Below are positions 1 to 5,277 of a stretch of 5,499 nucleotides of DNA, one piece after another. The stretch spans positions 1 through 5,499 of the forward strand of contig JAFAUA010000456.1 in the NCBI GenBank assembly GCA_019243595.1, in the 5' to 3' direction. This DNA is from Acidimicrobiia bacterium (lineage in GTDB: Bacteria > Actinomycetota > Acidimicrobiia > Acidimicrobiales > AC-14). A program made the position numbers and the translations under genes. Under the pieces are notes generated by a model. The model did no database searches. It saw only the letters and a list, made by a program, of their open reading frames with translations, and was not told the DNA's origin. The number at the start of each line of letters is the position of its first letter. The first letter of the stretch is position 1.

Positions 1-99
1 GTTGCCGCCCCCGGCGTCCTCAGCGAGGTCACCTTCAACTCCGCGATCGAGGCCGTCTCCCACCTGCCGTCGACCCCAAAGTTGGTGCGCGTCGCCTAG
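1..99 (+). CDS. C-terminal fragment of an unidentified protein
   Basis: The window opens inside an open frame of 32 sense codons ending in TAG. Almost every codon ends in C or G, as in the well-supported genes of this window, so it is very probably real coding sequence. The fragment reads VAAPGVLSEV at the start and HLPSTPKLVRVA at the end. The tail loosely recalls the last helix and strand of ACT-type regulatory domains, but this is too short and too weak for an assignment. The gene runs convergently toward the LAGLIDADG gene, with only a few bases between their ends if the latter's ancestral stop near 106 is considered. The product is unknown and the upstream part lies outside the window. 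Confidence 0.6.
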   Translation, partial: VAAPGVLSEVTFNSAIEAVSHLPSTPKLVRVA

Positions 100-102
100 C
101 TC

Positions 103-121
103 AGGTCAGCTCTTCGGACCT
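103..121. repeat. Small inverted repeat between convergent genes
   Basis: AGGTC (103-107) and GACCT (117-121) form a 5-bp stem with a 9-base loop, between the stop codon of the left gene and the stop of the minus-strand ORF. There is no T-run on either side, so a terminator role is only a guess. The repeat also overlaps the displaced C-terminal codons of the LAGLIDADG gene. Confidence 0.25.
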
Positions 122-162
122 ACGAATTGATCAACCAGGGCAACGGAGGCGCGCCGAGAAAT
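106..162 (-). pseudogene. Displaced C-terminal codons of the LAGLIDADG gene
   Basis: Read on the minus strand one frame away from the main ORF, this stretch encodes ISRRASVALVDQFVGPKS followed by TGA (108-106). From memory of the family, homologues end in a motif like ARRxSVAxLDxFVGPK directly after the Asn/Ile/Ser segment that the main ORF reaches at about residue 234. Removing a single base (C163 on the + strand, G on the coding strand) joins the two frames and restores a 253-aa protein of normal architecture. The simplest reading is a recent +1 frameshift. A sequencing or assembly error is the main alternative. Confidence 0.75.
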
Positions 163-868
163 CGGAGATCGAGTTGTATCGGTTGTACCGCCACTCGACG
201 CCGACCGTGTCGCAGGCATCGCCAAACAGCTCGAGGATGTCTCCCGACTCGTTCTTGAACGAGTACCTCGGGTACTCGTACCAACGCGTCTTCCCGCGAA
301 TCCGATTCATCGAACGACACCCATCCGAATGAATCAGACCGCGGAGAAATGCTTTGGCGTGAGCGTCCACGACGTCCTTCTGCCAGGCCGTGAGTCGGAT
401 CGGACGTTCATGCTTTCGGCCGGGGCCGTGCTGCGGGAAGAAGCACGGCCAGTGCTTCGAATACGACGACACAAGCACGACGCCCTGTCGCTCGCGGAAG
501 TCGACACCGTTGCGCGGCAAGACGAGCTCGATTGCCGCTTCGCACTCAGCGACAATCGCTGGATACGCGTTGCAGCACGTGATCACGAGGCGATACACGC
601 CGCGGGGATGCGTGGCGATGTGGCCGTCACCCAGGTATTGACCTAGGAGATATGCATAGGCGCCGTGAGGCGCGGCGTCGACCAAGGCGCACCCGTCCTC
701 ATTGCAGGCCACTCGTTCGCGATCAAGGAGTAGCGCGCCCCGATCCGCCGCAAGCCAACGCCTCACCGTCTCTCGCGGCACCCCGGTCGCTCGCGAAATG
801 GCGTAGGGGGACAGGTCAGATTGGGCGAGCTCAAAGACCCTTGCGACGTCCACCGCACTTCGGGTCAT
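131..868 (-). CDS. HTH/LAGLIDADG homing-endonuclease-like protein, frameshifted near C-terminus
   Basis: The 245-aa product belongs to a stand-alone LAGLIDADG type common in actinobacterial genomes. Residues about 7-40 form a helix-turn-helix (AISRATGVPRETVRRWL), presumably for DNA recognition. The first LAGLIDADG helix is YLLGQYLGDG (73-82, catalytic Asp81) and the second FLRGLIHSDG (174-183, Asp182). The conserved block SYSKHWPCFFPQHGPG lies between them. Two such motifs in one chain predict a monomeric double-strand nuclease. There is no intein or intron around it. The ORF ends ISDFSARLRCPG, unlike the expected family tail; that tail is found in another frame just downstream, so a one-base indel near 163 has altered the C-terminus. 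Both acidic residues survive, so residual activity is possible but unproven. The start ATG at 868 has no Shine-Dalgarno; TATGCT (880-875) sits 6 bases upstream, fitting a leaderless promoter. Confidence 0.85.
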   Translation of the reverse strand: MTRSAVDVARVFELAQSDLSPYAISRATGVPRETVRRWLAADRGALLLDRERVACNEDGCALVDAAPHGAYAYLLGQYLGDGHIATHPRGVYRLVITCCNAYPAIVAECEAAIELVLPRNGVDFRERQGVVLVSSYSKHWPCFFPQHGPGRKHERPIRLTAWQKDVVDAHAKAFLRGLIHSDGCRSMNRIRGKTRWYEYPRYSFKNESGDILELFGDACDTVGVEWRYNRYNSISDFSARLRCPG

Positions 869-874
869 TCACCG

Positions 875-880
875 AGCATA
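875..880 (-). promoter_or_regulatory. Candidate -10 element of the LAGLIDADG gene
   Basis: TATGCT on the minus strand matches TANNNT and lies 6 bases before the ATG, the spacing expected for a leaderless transcript. No good -35 hexamer is visible. The gene could instead be read through from the tRNA 34 bases upstream. Confidence 0.35.
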
Positions 881-902
881 TCACGCTAATCGAACGTATG
901 TT

Positions 903-988
903 TGGTGCCCGGGGTGGGACTCGAACCCACACGCCCTTTCGGACAATGGCTTTTGAGGCCATCATGTCTACCGTTCCATCACCCGGGC
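903..988 (-). tRNA. tRNA-Leu (anticodon CAA)
   Basis: A full class II cloverleaf can be drawn. It has a 7-bp acceptor stem GCCCGGG/CCCGGGC, a short D stem ATG/CAT with GG in the D loop, and an anticodon stem ATGGC/GCCAT. The loop CTCAAAA gives anticodon CAA (955-953), which reads UUG codons. The long variable arm has a GTCC/GGGC stem with a GAAA loop, and the T arm is GTGGG-TTCGAGT-CCCAC. The discriminator base is A and the CCA end (905-903) is encoded. The long variable arm and A73 are typical leucine identity features. The gene starts 19 bases after the transporter stop on the same strand, so it may be co-transcribed with it; a weak TACGCT hexamer lies 8 bases upstream of the first base. 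Confidence 0.97.
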
Positions 989-1007
989 TCGTGTGCAGCG
1001 TACGGCG

Positions 1008-1880
1008 CTACTGCTGCTCCTCGGCTGCTCCCTCTTGCTTGGCATGAGCGACCAGCGGTGAGCTCGAGAGTTTGAAGACGCCGATGGTCATCACCACCAG
1101 GGCGATGGCCTCAATGAAGGGGGCCAGGCCGTCGACCTCGATGCCTTCGCCGAAGACGAAGGCGCCGATGGCGATGCTGACGATCGGGTCGACGACGGTG
1201 AGGATCGGCAGCGACCAGTTGAGCGGTCCTGACTGGTAGGCGCTCTGGTCGACGACGGTGCCGGAGACGCCGCCGGCGGCGAGGGCGTACGGCTTCCAGC
1301 TGGTGAACAGGTGCTTCAGCCCGGCGTCGAAGAGGTGCCCGCACGATTTGGTCAGCGCGGCGGTGAGCCCGTACATCGTGCCGGCCGCAGCGGCCAGGAA
1401 GTTGGCGCGCCGTGAGCCCCCAGTGTGCTGGGCAAGGAAGATCAGCGCGGAGATGACAAAGATCGTCGACACGAGGAGCATCAGCCAGACCTTCGGAGAG
1501 GCGTCCGCGCCGCCCCGGTCGGGCTGGGCGGTGATCAGGAACACCGAGAGCCCGACGACGACGAGCGCGGCGCCGATGTAGTCCGACCGCCGGAGGCGCT
1601 CGTGGGAGACCAGGGCGCCCAGCGGCAGGGCAAACAGCAAGCCGCTCACAAGGAGTGGTTGGACAAGCACAAGCGCGCCGTGGTCGAGGGCGTAGAACTG
1701 CAGGACAAAAGCGCTCACGTCACACCCCAGCCCCACCAGCCACAGCGGCCGTTGCAGCAGCCCGATCAGCAGGCGTAGGCGGAGCGAGTGCTCCGCGGGC
1801 GCGGCCCTTGCCGCCCGCTGCTGGGCGACGGCAGCGAGGGCGTACAGGAGGGCAGATCCGAGCGCAGAAACCACAACCAT
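1008..1880 (-). CDS. DMT-superfamily (EamA/NIPA-like) transporter
   Basis: A 290-aa integral membrane protein with about nine to ten hydrophobic helices (roughly residues 1-20, 46-64, 67-91, 99-118, 131-150, 160-177, 197-215, 222-243 and 251-271). The layout of two related halves matches the drug/metabolite transporter superfamily. Landmarks are ALDHGALVLVQPLL in the first half and PLNWSLPILTVVDPIVS in the second, the latter close to the EamA pattern in which a Pro-rich helix precedes a conserved Glu (FGE, 243-245). The C-terminus is short, polar and Gln/Glu-rich. ATG at 1880 is chosen because helix 1 begins there; a GTG at 1892 would add four residues, and the ORF upstream is not membrane-like. 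The substrate cannot be inferred from sequence. The gene is divergent from the glycosyltransferase, so export or flipping of an envelope precursor is an attractive but unsupported idea. Confidence 0.88.
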   Translation of the reverse strand: MVVVSALGSALLYALAAVAQQRAARAAPAEHSLRLRLLIGLLQRPLWLVGLGCDVSAFVLQFYALDHGALVLVQPLLVSGLLFALPLGALVSHERLRRSDYIGAALVVVGLSVFLITAQPDRGGADASPKVWLMLLVSTIFVISALIFLAQHTGGSRRANFLAAAAGTMYGLTAALTKSCGHLFDAGLKHLFTSWKPYALAAGGVSGTVVDQSAYQSGPLNWSLPILTVVDPIVSIAIGAFVFGEGIEVDGLAPFIEAIALVVMTIGVFKLSSSPLVAHAKQEGAAEEQQ

Positions 1881-1890
1881 GGCGCCGCGC

Positions 1891-1900
1891 ACGGTAGTTT
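1891..1900. promoter_or_regulatory. Candidate overlapping divergent -10 elements
   Basis: On the + strand TAGTTT (1895-1900) lies 7 bases before the GTG of the glycosyltransferase. On the minus strand TACCGT (1896-1891) lies 10 bases before the ATG of the transporter. The two hexamers share two bases, so polymerases could not occupy both at once. Neither gene has a convincing ribosome binding site, and -35 elements are not recognisable. This is pattern matching only. Confidence 0.3.
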
Positions 1901-1907
1901 CTGGGAA

Positions 1908-3662
1908 GTGAACGAGAGCCGAGTCCTTGTGGTCTCGGCCAGTATGGGCGGGGGGCACGACGGGGCGGCGCGCGAACTACTGCGCCGTATACGTAGCCGG
2001 GGTCACCACGCCCAGATGGTCGACTTCCTCGATGCGTTTCCGCTGCGCATCGGGTTTCTCGTGCGCCTCGGTTACTGGCTGGAGCTCCGCTACGCGCCGT
2101 GGTCATACGACGCGACGTACCGCCTCTGGTACCGCCTCCCCTTCTTCGTCCAGCCTCTCGGCGCCCTGATCAACCTGTTGACCCGCCGCAAGATGCTGCG
2201 GTGGGTCCGCGAGACCGACGCCGACGTCGTGGTGTCGACCTATCCGATGGCATCGCTGGTGCTCGGCGCAGCGCGCCAGAAGGGGCGCCTCCCGATACCC
2301 GTCGCCACGTTCATCACCGACTTCGCCGTTCACCCACTGTGGACACACCCCGGCGTCGACCTGCACATGTGCGTGCACCCGCAGTCCGCGGAAGCCGCGG
2401 CCGCCCGCTCCGGTCGGGCCGCGACGGCGCCGGGCCCGATGGTGCCCGACCGTTTCCACGCCGAGCTCCCCGACCGCAGCGTTGCCCGCAAGGAGCTGGG
2501 CTTCGACGACGACGAGCGCCTGGTGCTGGTCGTCGCCGGCGCGTGGGGCATCGGCGACATCACCACGACCTTCGACACCCTCATCGCCGACGGCCGCTAC
2601 ACACCGCTCGCCGTCTGCGGAAACAACGAGCAGCTCCACAAGAAGCTGCAGACCCGCGGCGCCGGCCACGTCCTCGGCTGGACCGACGAGATGCCCACCC
2701 TCATGGCGGCGTCCGACGTCCTCGTGCAGAACGCGGGCGGCCTCACGTGCATGGAGGCGTTTGCGGCCGGGCTGCCGGTTGTGAGCTTCGAGCCCATTGC
2801 CGGCCACGGCAAGGACAACGCCGAGCAGATGGCCAACGCGGGTGTCGCCGCCTACGCGGCCGATGCCGACGAGCTCTTCCCGGTCCTCGACCGGGCGACG
2901 AGCCTGGCCGGCCGGTCGATGACCGCCAACGGCAGGGCGATGTTCGCCAGCGATCCGGCCGACGAGGTCCTCGATCTGGCGGCTGCCCATGCGCCCGAGG
3001 TGGTTCCCGAGCGCGCTGCCCGGCGGGTTTCCCTTCGCAGGGTGACGGCCGGCGTGGCCGCCATCGCTGCCACCTACGCGGCGTTCACCGCCGGCGTCGG
3101 CACCGCCGCCGCCCACGGCATCGGCATTGCCCACCCGAAGAAGGCGGGGTCGGTGTACCTCGCCGTCCGCCTCAGCGAGGACGAGGTGAAGAGCGCCACG
3201 CTCCCCGATGTCCTGCGTCAGGCCAACGGCACGGCGATCGTGTGCGGCCGCCTGGTGGCCGATGCGCCCGACGACGTCCGGCGTCTGCAGGCGGCCGGCG
3301 TTCCGCTCGCTAATGGCGGATGGGGGCACCGGGACGCCGTCCAGTGGGGTCGGGCCCGGTCGGATCTGATGCGATCCCTCAAGGCCATCCACACCGTCAC
3401 TGGTGAGCGCCCGCGTGAGTTCGTCCCCCAGCGCAAGATCGATGGCTTCGACCTGGCGTCGGCCCGATTGGTGCACGAGCGGGTCGTGATGCCCTCGGTC
3501 GTGCTCACCGAGGAGCGATCGGTACCCAAGCTCCGCGCCGGGCAGGTCGTCGTGCTCGACGGCCGGGGCGAGTCGATCGACGAGTTGCTGCATAACCTCT
3601 ACAACGTGCAGCAGAGCCTGACCGCCAACGGGCTGGCGGCAGCACCGCTCTCCCAGCTCTGA
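1908..3662 (+). CDS. MGDG-synthase/MurG-like glycosyltransferase with TM helix and degenerate NodB domain
   Basis: A 584-aa protein if GTG 1908 is the start. This is preferred because the first beta strand, RVLVVSASMGGGH, begins at residue 5, while the 40 in-frame codons upstream are antisense to the transporter gene and look non-native. Residues 1-360 form a GT-B transferase of the MGDG-synthase/MurG type. Landmarks are GGGH (14-17, acceptor/lipid loop), FITDFAVHPLW (135-145), the donor-site motif NAGGLTCMEAFAAGLP (275-290) and GHGKDNAEQM (299-308). Such enzymes transfer a sugar from a nucleotide donor to a lipid acceptor at the cytoplasmic face. Residues about 379-403 are a single transmembrane helix. 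Residues about 413-584 align without gaps over long stretches to the downstream deacetylase, but the catalytic residues are replaced: Asp-Asp by R421-L422, first His by G470, Arg by V506 and final His by D551. Only H474 is kept. This domain is probably extracytoplasmic and non-catalytic. The stop overlaps the next start as TGATG. Confidence 0.88.
   Translation: MNESRVLVVSASMGGGHDGAARELLRRIRSRGHHAQMVDFLDAFPLRIGFLVRLGYWLELRYAPWSYDATYRLWYRLPFFVQPLGALINLLTRRKMLRWVRETDADVVVSTYPMASLVLGAARQKGRLPIPVATFITDFAVHPLWTHPGVDLHMCVHPQSAEAAAARSGRAATAPGPMVPDRFHAELPDRSVARKELGFDDDERLVLVVAGAWGIGDITTTFDTLIADGRYTPLAVCGNNEQLHKKLQTRGAGHVLGWTDEMPTLMAASDVLVQNAGGLTCMEAFAAGLPVVSFEPIAGHGKDNAEQMANAGVAAYAADADELFPVLDRATSLAGRSMTANGRAMFASDPADEVLDLAAAHAPEVVPERAARRVSLRRVTAGVAAIAATYAAFTAGVGTAAAHGIGIAHPKKAGSVYLAVRLSEDEVKSATLPDVLRQANGTAIVCGRLVADAPDDVRRLQAAGVPLANGGWGHRDAVQWGRARSDLMRSLKAIHTVTGERPREFVPQRKIDGFDLASARLVHERVVMPSVVLTEERSVPKLRAGQVVVLDGRGESIDELLHNLYNVQQSLTANGLAAAPLSQL
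3144..3659 (+). other. Pseudo-deacetylase (degenerate NodB) domain of the glycosyltransferase
   Basis: Sub-feature of the glycosyltransferase gene covering residues about 413-584. Matching segments with the neighbour are VRRLQAAGVPLANGGWGHRD against the HEVAAHGYHHRS region; KAIHTVTGERPREFVP against HTVAEATGQMPRWYRP; AGQVVVLDG against PGVTVLLHD; and ANGLAAAPL against AMGLTAGPL at the extreme C-terminus. Order and spacing are kept from end to end, so homology is very likely. The metal-binding Asp and first His, the substrate-binding Arg and the catalytic base His are missing, so deacetylase activity is not expected. A scaffold, substrate-binding or regulatory role is inferred. Confidence 0.75.
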
Positions 3663-4381
3663 TGCGAGCCCGCACCGTCATGGCGGCCGGCACGGCCGCC
3701 GCTCTGGCTGCGCACGCCGTGCCGCTGGTAACGACGCGCGCCAGTCTCCGCCGCCGTTACCTCCCGCAGCTGGCCGGCCTCGGCTCGCCCAAGCACGTCG
3801 CCCTCACCTTCGACGACGGCCCCGATCCCGGGACCACGCCGCACTTCCTCGAGGCCCTCGACCGCCTCGGCATGCGCGCCACGTTCTTCATGCTCGGCGT
3901 CAACGCCGAGGTTCACCGCAGCATCGCCGCCGAGGTCGCGGCCGCCGGCCACGAGGTCGCGGCCCACGGCTACCACCACCGCTCCCAGCTGTTCACGCCC
4001 CCGGGCCGCGTCCGTGACGACATCCTCCGCGGCATTCACACCGTCGCCGAGGCGACCGGTCAGATGCCCCGCTGGTACCGGCCGCCGTTCGGCACGCTGT
4101 CGAACGCCGGCCTCCTCGCCGCCCAACGCTTCGGTCTGCGCACCGTCCTGTGGTCGGCGTGGGGCAAGGACTGGTCGGAGAAGGCGACGCCGGACACCGT
4201 TCTCGCCGAGCTCGACAAGGATCTCGGCCCCGGCGTCACCGTGCTGCTCCACGACTCCGACTGCGCGTCAGCACCGGGGTCGTGGAAGTCGGCCCTCGGC
4301 GCCCTCGACGGCCTAGCCGCACGGCTGTCGGCGATGGGACTGACGGCCGGCCCCCTGGCCGACCACGGCATCGCCGCTTAA
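3662..4381 (+). CDS. Membrane-anchored polysaccharide deacetylase (NodB/CE4 family)
   Basis: A 239-aa protein. Residues about 5-24 are a hydrophobic signal-anchor after an Arg-containing N-terminus, with no clear lipobox or cleavage site, so the enzyme is probably tethered with its catalytic domain outside the membrane. All five CE4 motifs are present: TFDDGPD (49-55, catalytic base and metal Asp), H102 and H106 in HGYHH (metal ligands), RPPFG (140-144), LWSAWGKDW (163-171) and LLHD (195-198, His197). The family removes N-acetyl (or O-acetyl) groups from amino-sugar polymers or lipid-linked sugars using a divalent metal. The length is typical of a minimal single-domain member. The ATG overlaps the upstream stop by one base (TGATG), so translation is probably coupled to the glycosyltransferase and both products should be made together. 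The likely substrate is the glycan or glycolipid made by that partner, but the exact molecule is unknown. Confidence 0.93.
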   Translation: MRARTVMAAGTAAALAAHAVPLVTTRASLRRRYLPQLAGLGSPKHVALTFDDGPDPGTTPHFLEALDRLGMRATFFMLGVNAEVHRSIAAEVAAAGHEVAAHGYHHRSQLFTPPGRVRDDILRGIHTVAEATGQMPRWYRPPFGTLSNAGLLAAQRFGLRTVLWSAWGKDWSEKATPDTVLAELDKDLGPGVTVLLHDSDCASAPGSWKSALGALDGLAARLSAMGLTAGPLADHGIAA

Positions 4382-4391
4382 CGCGAAGAGG

Positions 4392-4736
4392 TCAGATCGC
4401 CGTCGGGTGTCGGGGCTCGTAGAGCAGCATCTCCACGCCACCCGGAAGCACCATCGTGGCGACGAGGCCCCACCGCTCCTCGTGCGGCTCACCCTTGAAC
4501 TCGAGGCCCTTCTCCTTCAGCTCGGCCATCGTCGCCGCGAGGTCGTCGCACGTGAGCGTGAGCTCGTGGCTCGGGCTCTCGCCCGGGTGGACGGCGACCT
4601 CCGCGGGCGGAAGGGCGAAGATCAGCCAGCCCCCGCCGGCGTCGACGTTGCGCCAGCCGAAGGTGTCCTTCAGTACCGACCGCAGGGCGTCGGCCTCGGG
4701 CGAGTACAAGATGACGTGGGCGCCGGTGACCGTCAC
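4392..4736 (-). CDS. Small VOC-fold (glyoxalase/bleomycin-resistance-like) protein
   Basis: A 114-aa protein with the two beta-alpha-beta-beta-beta modules of the vicinal oxygen chelate fold. The first runs from AHVILYSPEADALRSVLKD, the second from SHELTLTCDDLAATMAELKEKG to LPGGVEMLLYEP. Possible metal ligands are H7, H57 and E102, but the set is not certain and no substrate can be named. GTG at 4736 is chosen because the protein then starts at the first strand; the frame stays open further upstream, but that part is antisense-like sequence inside bcp. The start overlaps the bcp stop in GTGA, a 4-base overlap that predicts translational coupling. The stop faces the deacetylase stop 10 bases away, and no terminator hairpin is visible between them. 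The pairing with a peroxiredoxin hints at a role in handling reactive aldehydes or peroxides, which is inference. Confidence 0.85.
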   Translation of the reverse strand: MTVTGAHVILYSPEADALRSVLKDTFGWRNVDAGGGWLIFALPPAEVAVHPGESPSHELTLTCDDLAATMAELKEKGLEFKGEPHEERWGLVATMVLPGGVEMLLYEPRHPTAI

Positions 4737-5185
4737 TTGCCGAGAGCCTTGAGCAAGTTCTCGGCGGTTGCCTTCGGGCTGACCTTGTACCAGACGTCCT
4801 CGAGCTTGCCTTTCTCGTCGACGAGGAACGCCGAACGGATGATGCCCATGTACGTGCGGCCGTAGTTCTTCTTCTCGCCCCACACGTCGTAGGCCTCGGC
4901 GACAGCGTGGTCTTCGTCGGCAAGCAGCGGAAAGCCGAGGCCGTACTTCTCGTCGAACTTGGCCTGCTTGTTCGGCGCGTCGGGGCTGATGCCGACGACC
5001 GCCGTGTCGCCGAGCTTCGGACTGGCGTCCCGCAGCTCACACGCCTGGGTCGTGCACCCGGGTGTGTCGGCCTTCGGGTAGAAGTAGACAATTGCCCTAC
5101 GTCCGCGGAAGTCCTTCAGCCTGACTTTGTTGCCATGCTGATCGAGCAGGGTGAAGTCGGGAGCCTTGTCGCCGGGCTTAAGCAT
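4733..5185 (-). CDS. bcp: Thioredoxin-dependent peroxiredoxin, Bcp/PrxQ type
   Basis: A 150-aa cytoplasmic peroxidase of normal family length that reduces hydrogen and organic peroxides at the expense of thioredoxin. The active-site signature PKADTPGCTTQACELRD carries the peroxidatic Cys44 in P-x3-T-x2-C (P37, T41) and a Cys49 five residues later, the arrangement of atypical two-Cys Bcp enzymes. Other family marks are GDKAPDFTLLDQHG near the N-terminus, VVGISPD (63-69), FPLLAD (85-90) and the conserved Arg117 in GIIRSAFLVD. ATG 5185 begins exactly at the family N-terminus. No Shine-Dalgarno precedes it; TACCGT (5197-5192) is 6 bases upstream, suggesting a leaderless mRNA, and this hexamer lies within a perfect palindrome. 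It is the first gene of a two-gene operon with the VOC protein. Confidence 0.95.
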   Translation of the reverse strand: MLKPGDKAPDFTLLDQHGNKVRLKDFRGRRAIVYFYPKADTPGCTTQACELRDASPKLGDTAVVGISPDAPNKQAKFDEKYGLGFPLLADEDHAVAEAYDVWGEKKNYGRTYMGIIRSAFLVDEKGKLEDVWYKVSPKATAENLLKALGK

Positions 5186-5188
5186 TGC

Positions 5189-5206
5189 CGGACGGTACTG
5201 CGTCCG
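5189..5206 (-). promoter_or_regulatory. Palindrome over the presumed bcp promoter
   Basis: CGGACG (5189-5194), a 6-base spacer and CGTCCG (5201-5206) form a perfect inverted repeat ending 3 bases from the bcp start codon. The candidate -10 hexamer TACCGT (5197-5192) overlaps one arm and the spacer. With a leaderless transcript it would be a DNA operator; with a longer leader it would be an RNA hairpin hiding the start codon. No known regulator consensus is recognised. Confidence 0.4.
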
Positions 5207-5218
5207 TGGGGATCACGA

Positions 5219-5253
5219 GGTGCCCCCGACCGGCACATCACCTCGGGGGCACC
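5219..5253. repeat. 11-bp perfect hairpin with alternative pairing
   Basis: GGTGCCCCCGA (5219-5229) and TCGGGGGCACC (5243-5253) form an 11-bp perfect stem with a 13-base loop. A second, mutually exclusive 7-bp stem pairs CGAGGTG (5216-5222) with CACCTCG (5239-5245). It lies 33 bases upstream of the bcp start. There is no adjacent T-run, so it is not a classical terminator, although GC-rich actinobacterial terminators often lack one. Confidence 0.6.
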
Positions 5254-5277
5254 CGCTTCGTCGGCGCGGATTGCGGG

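Noticed and set aside
100..130. Possible att site duplicating the tRNA-Leu 3' end
   Set aside because: No stretch resembling the tRNA T arm or acceptor end occurs on the far side of the LAGLIDADG gene.
131..868. LAGLIDADG domain as part of an intein
   Set aside because: There are no splicing-domain motifs and no host protein sequence on either side; the N-terminus is a helix-turn-helix.
1187..1260. A 14-base exact direct repeat (GGTCGACGACGGTG) 60 bases apart
   Set aside because: Both copies encode the same Thr-Val-Val-Asp in the transporter; codon bias explains the identity and there is no further repeat unit.
1788..1907. Upstream ATG extension of the glycosyltransferase by 40 residues
   Set aside because: The extension lies wholly antisense to the first helices of the transporter, is rich in Gly/Arg/Pro and precedes the usual N-terminal strand of the family.
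2103..3593. A 496-residue open frame antisense to the glycosyltransferase
   Set aside because: Long antisense frames are expected in GC-rich genes with strong third-position bias. The sense strand has clear family motifs and this frame has none.
4737..4883. Upstream extension of the VOC protein by 49 residues
   Set aside because: It overlaps the bcp coding region out of frame and has no VOC-like content; the GTG at 4736 begins right at the fold.
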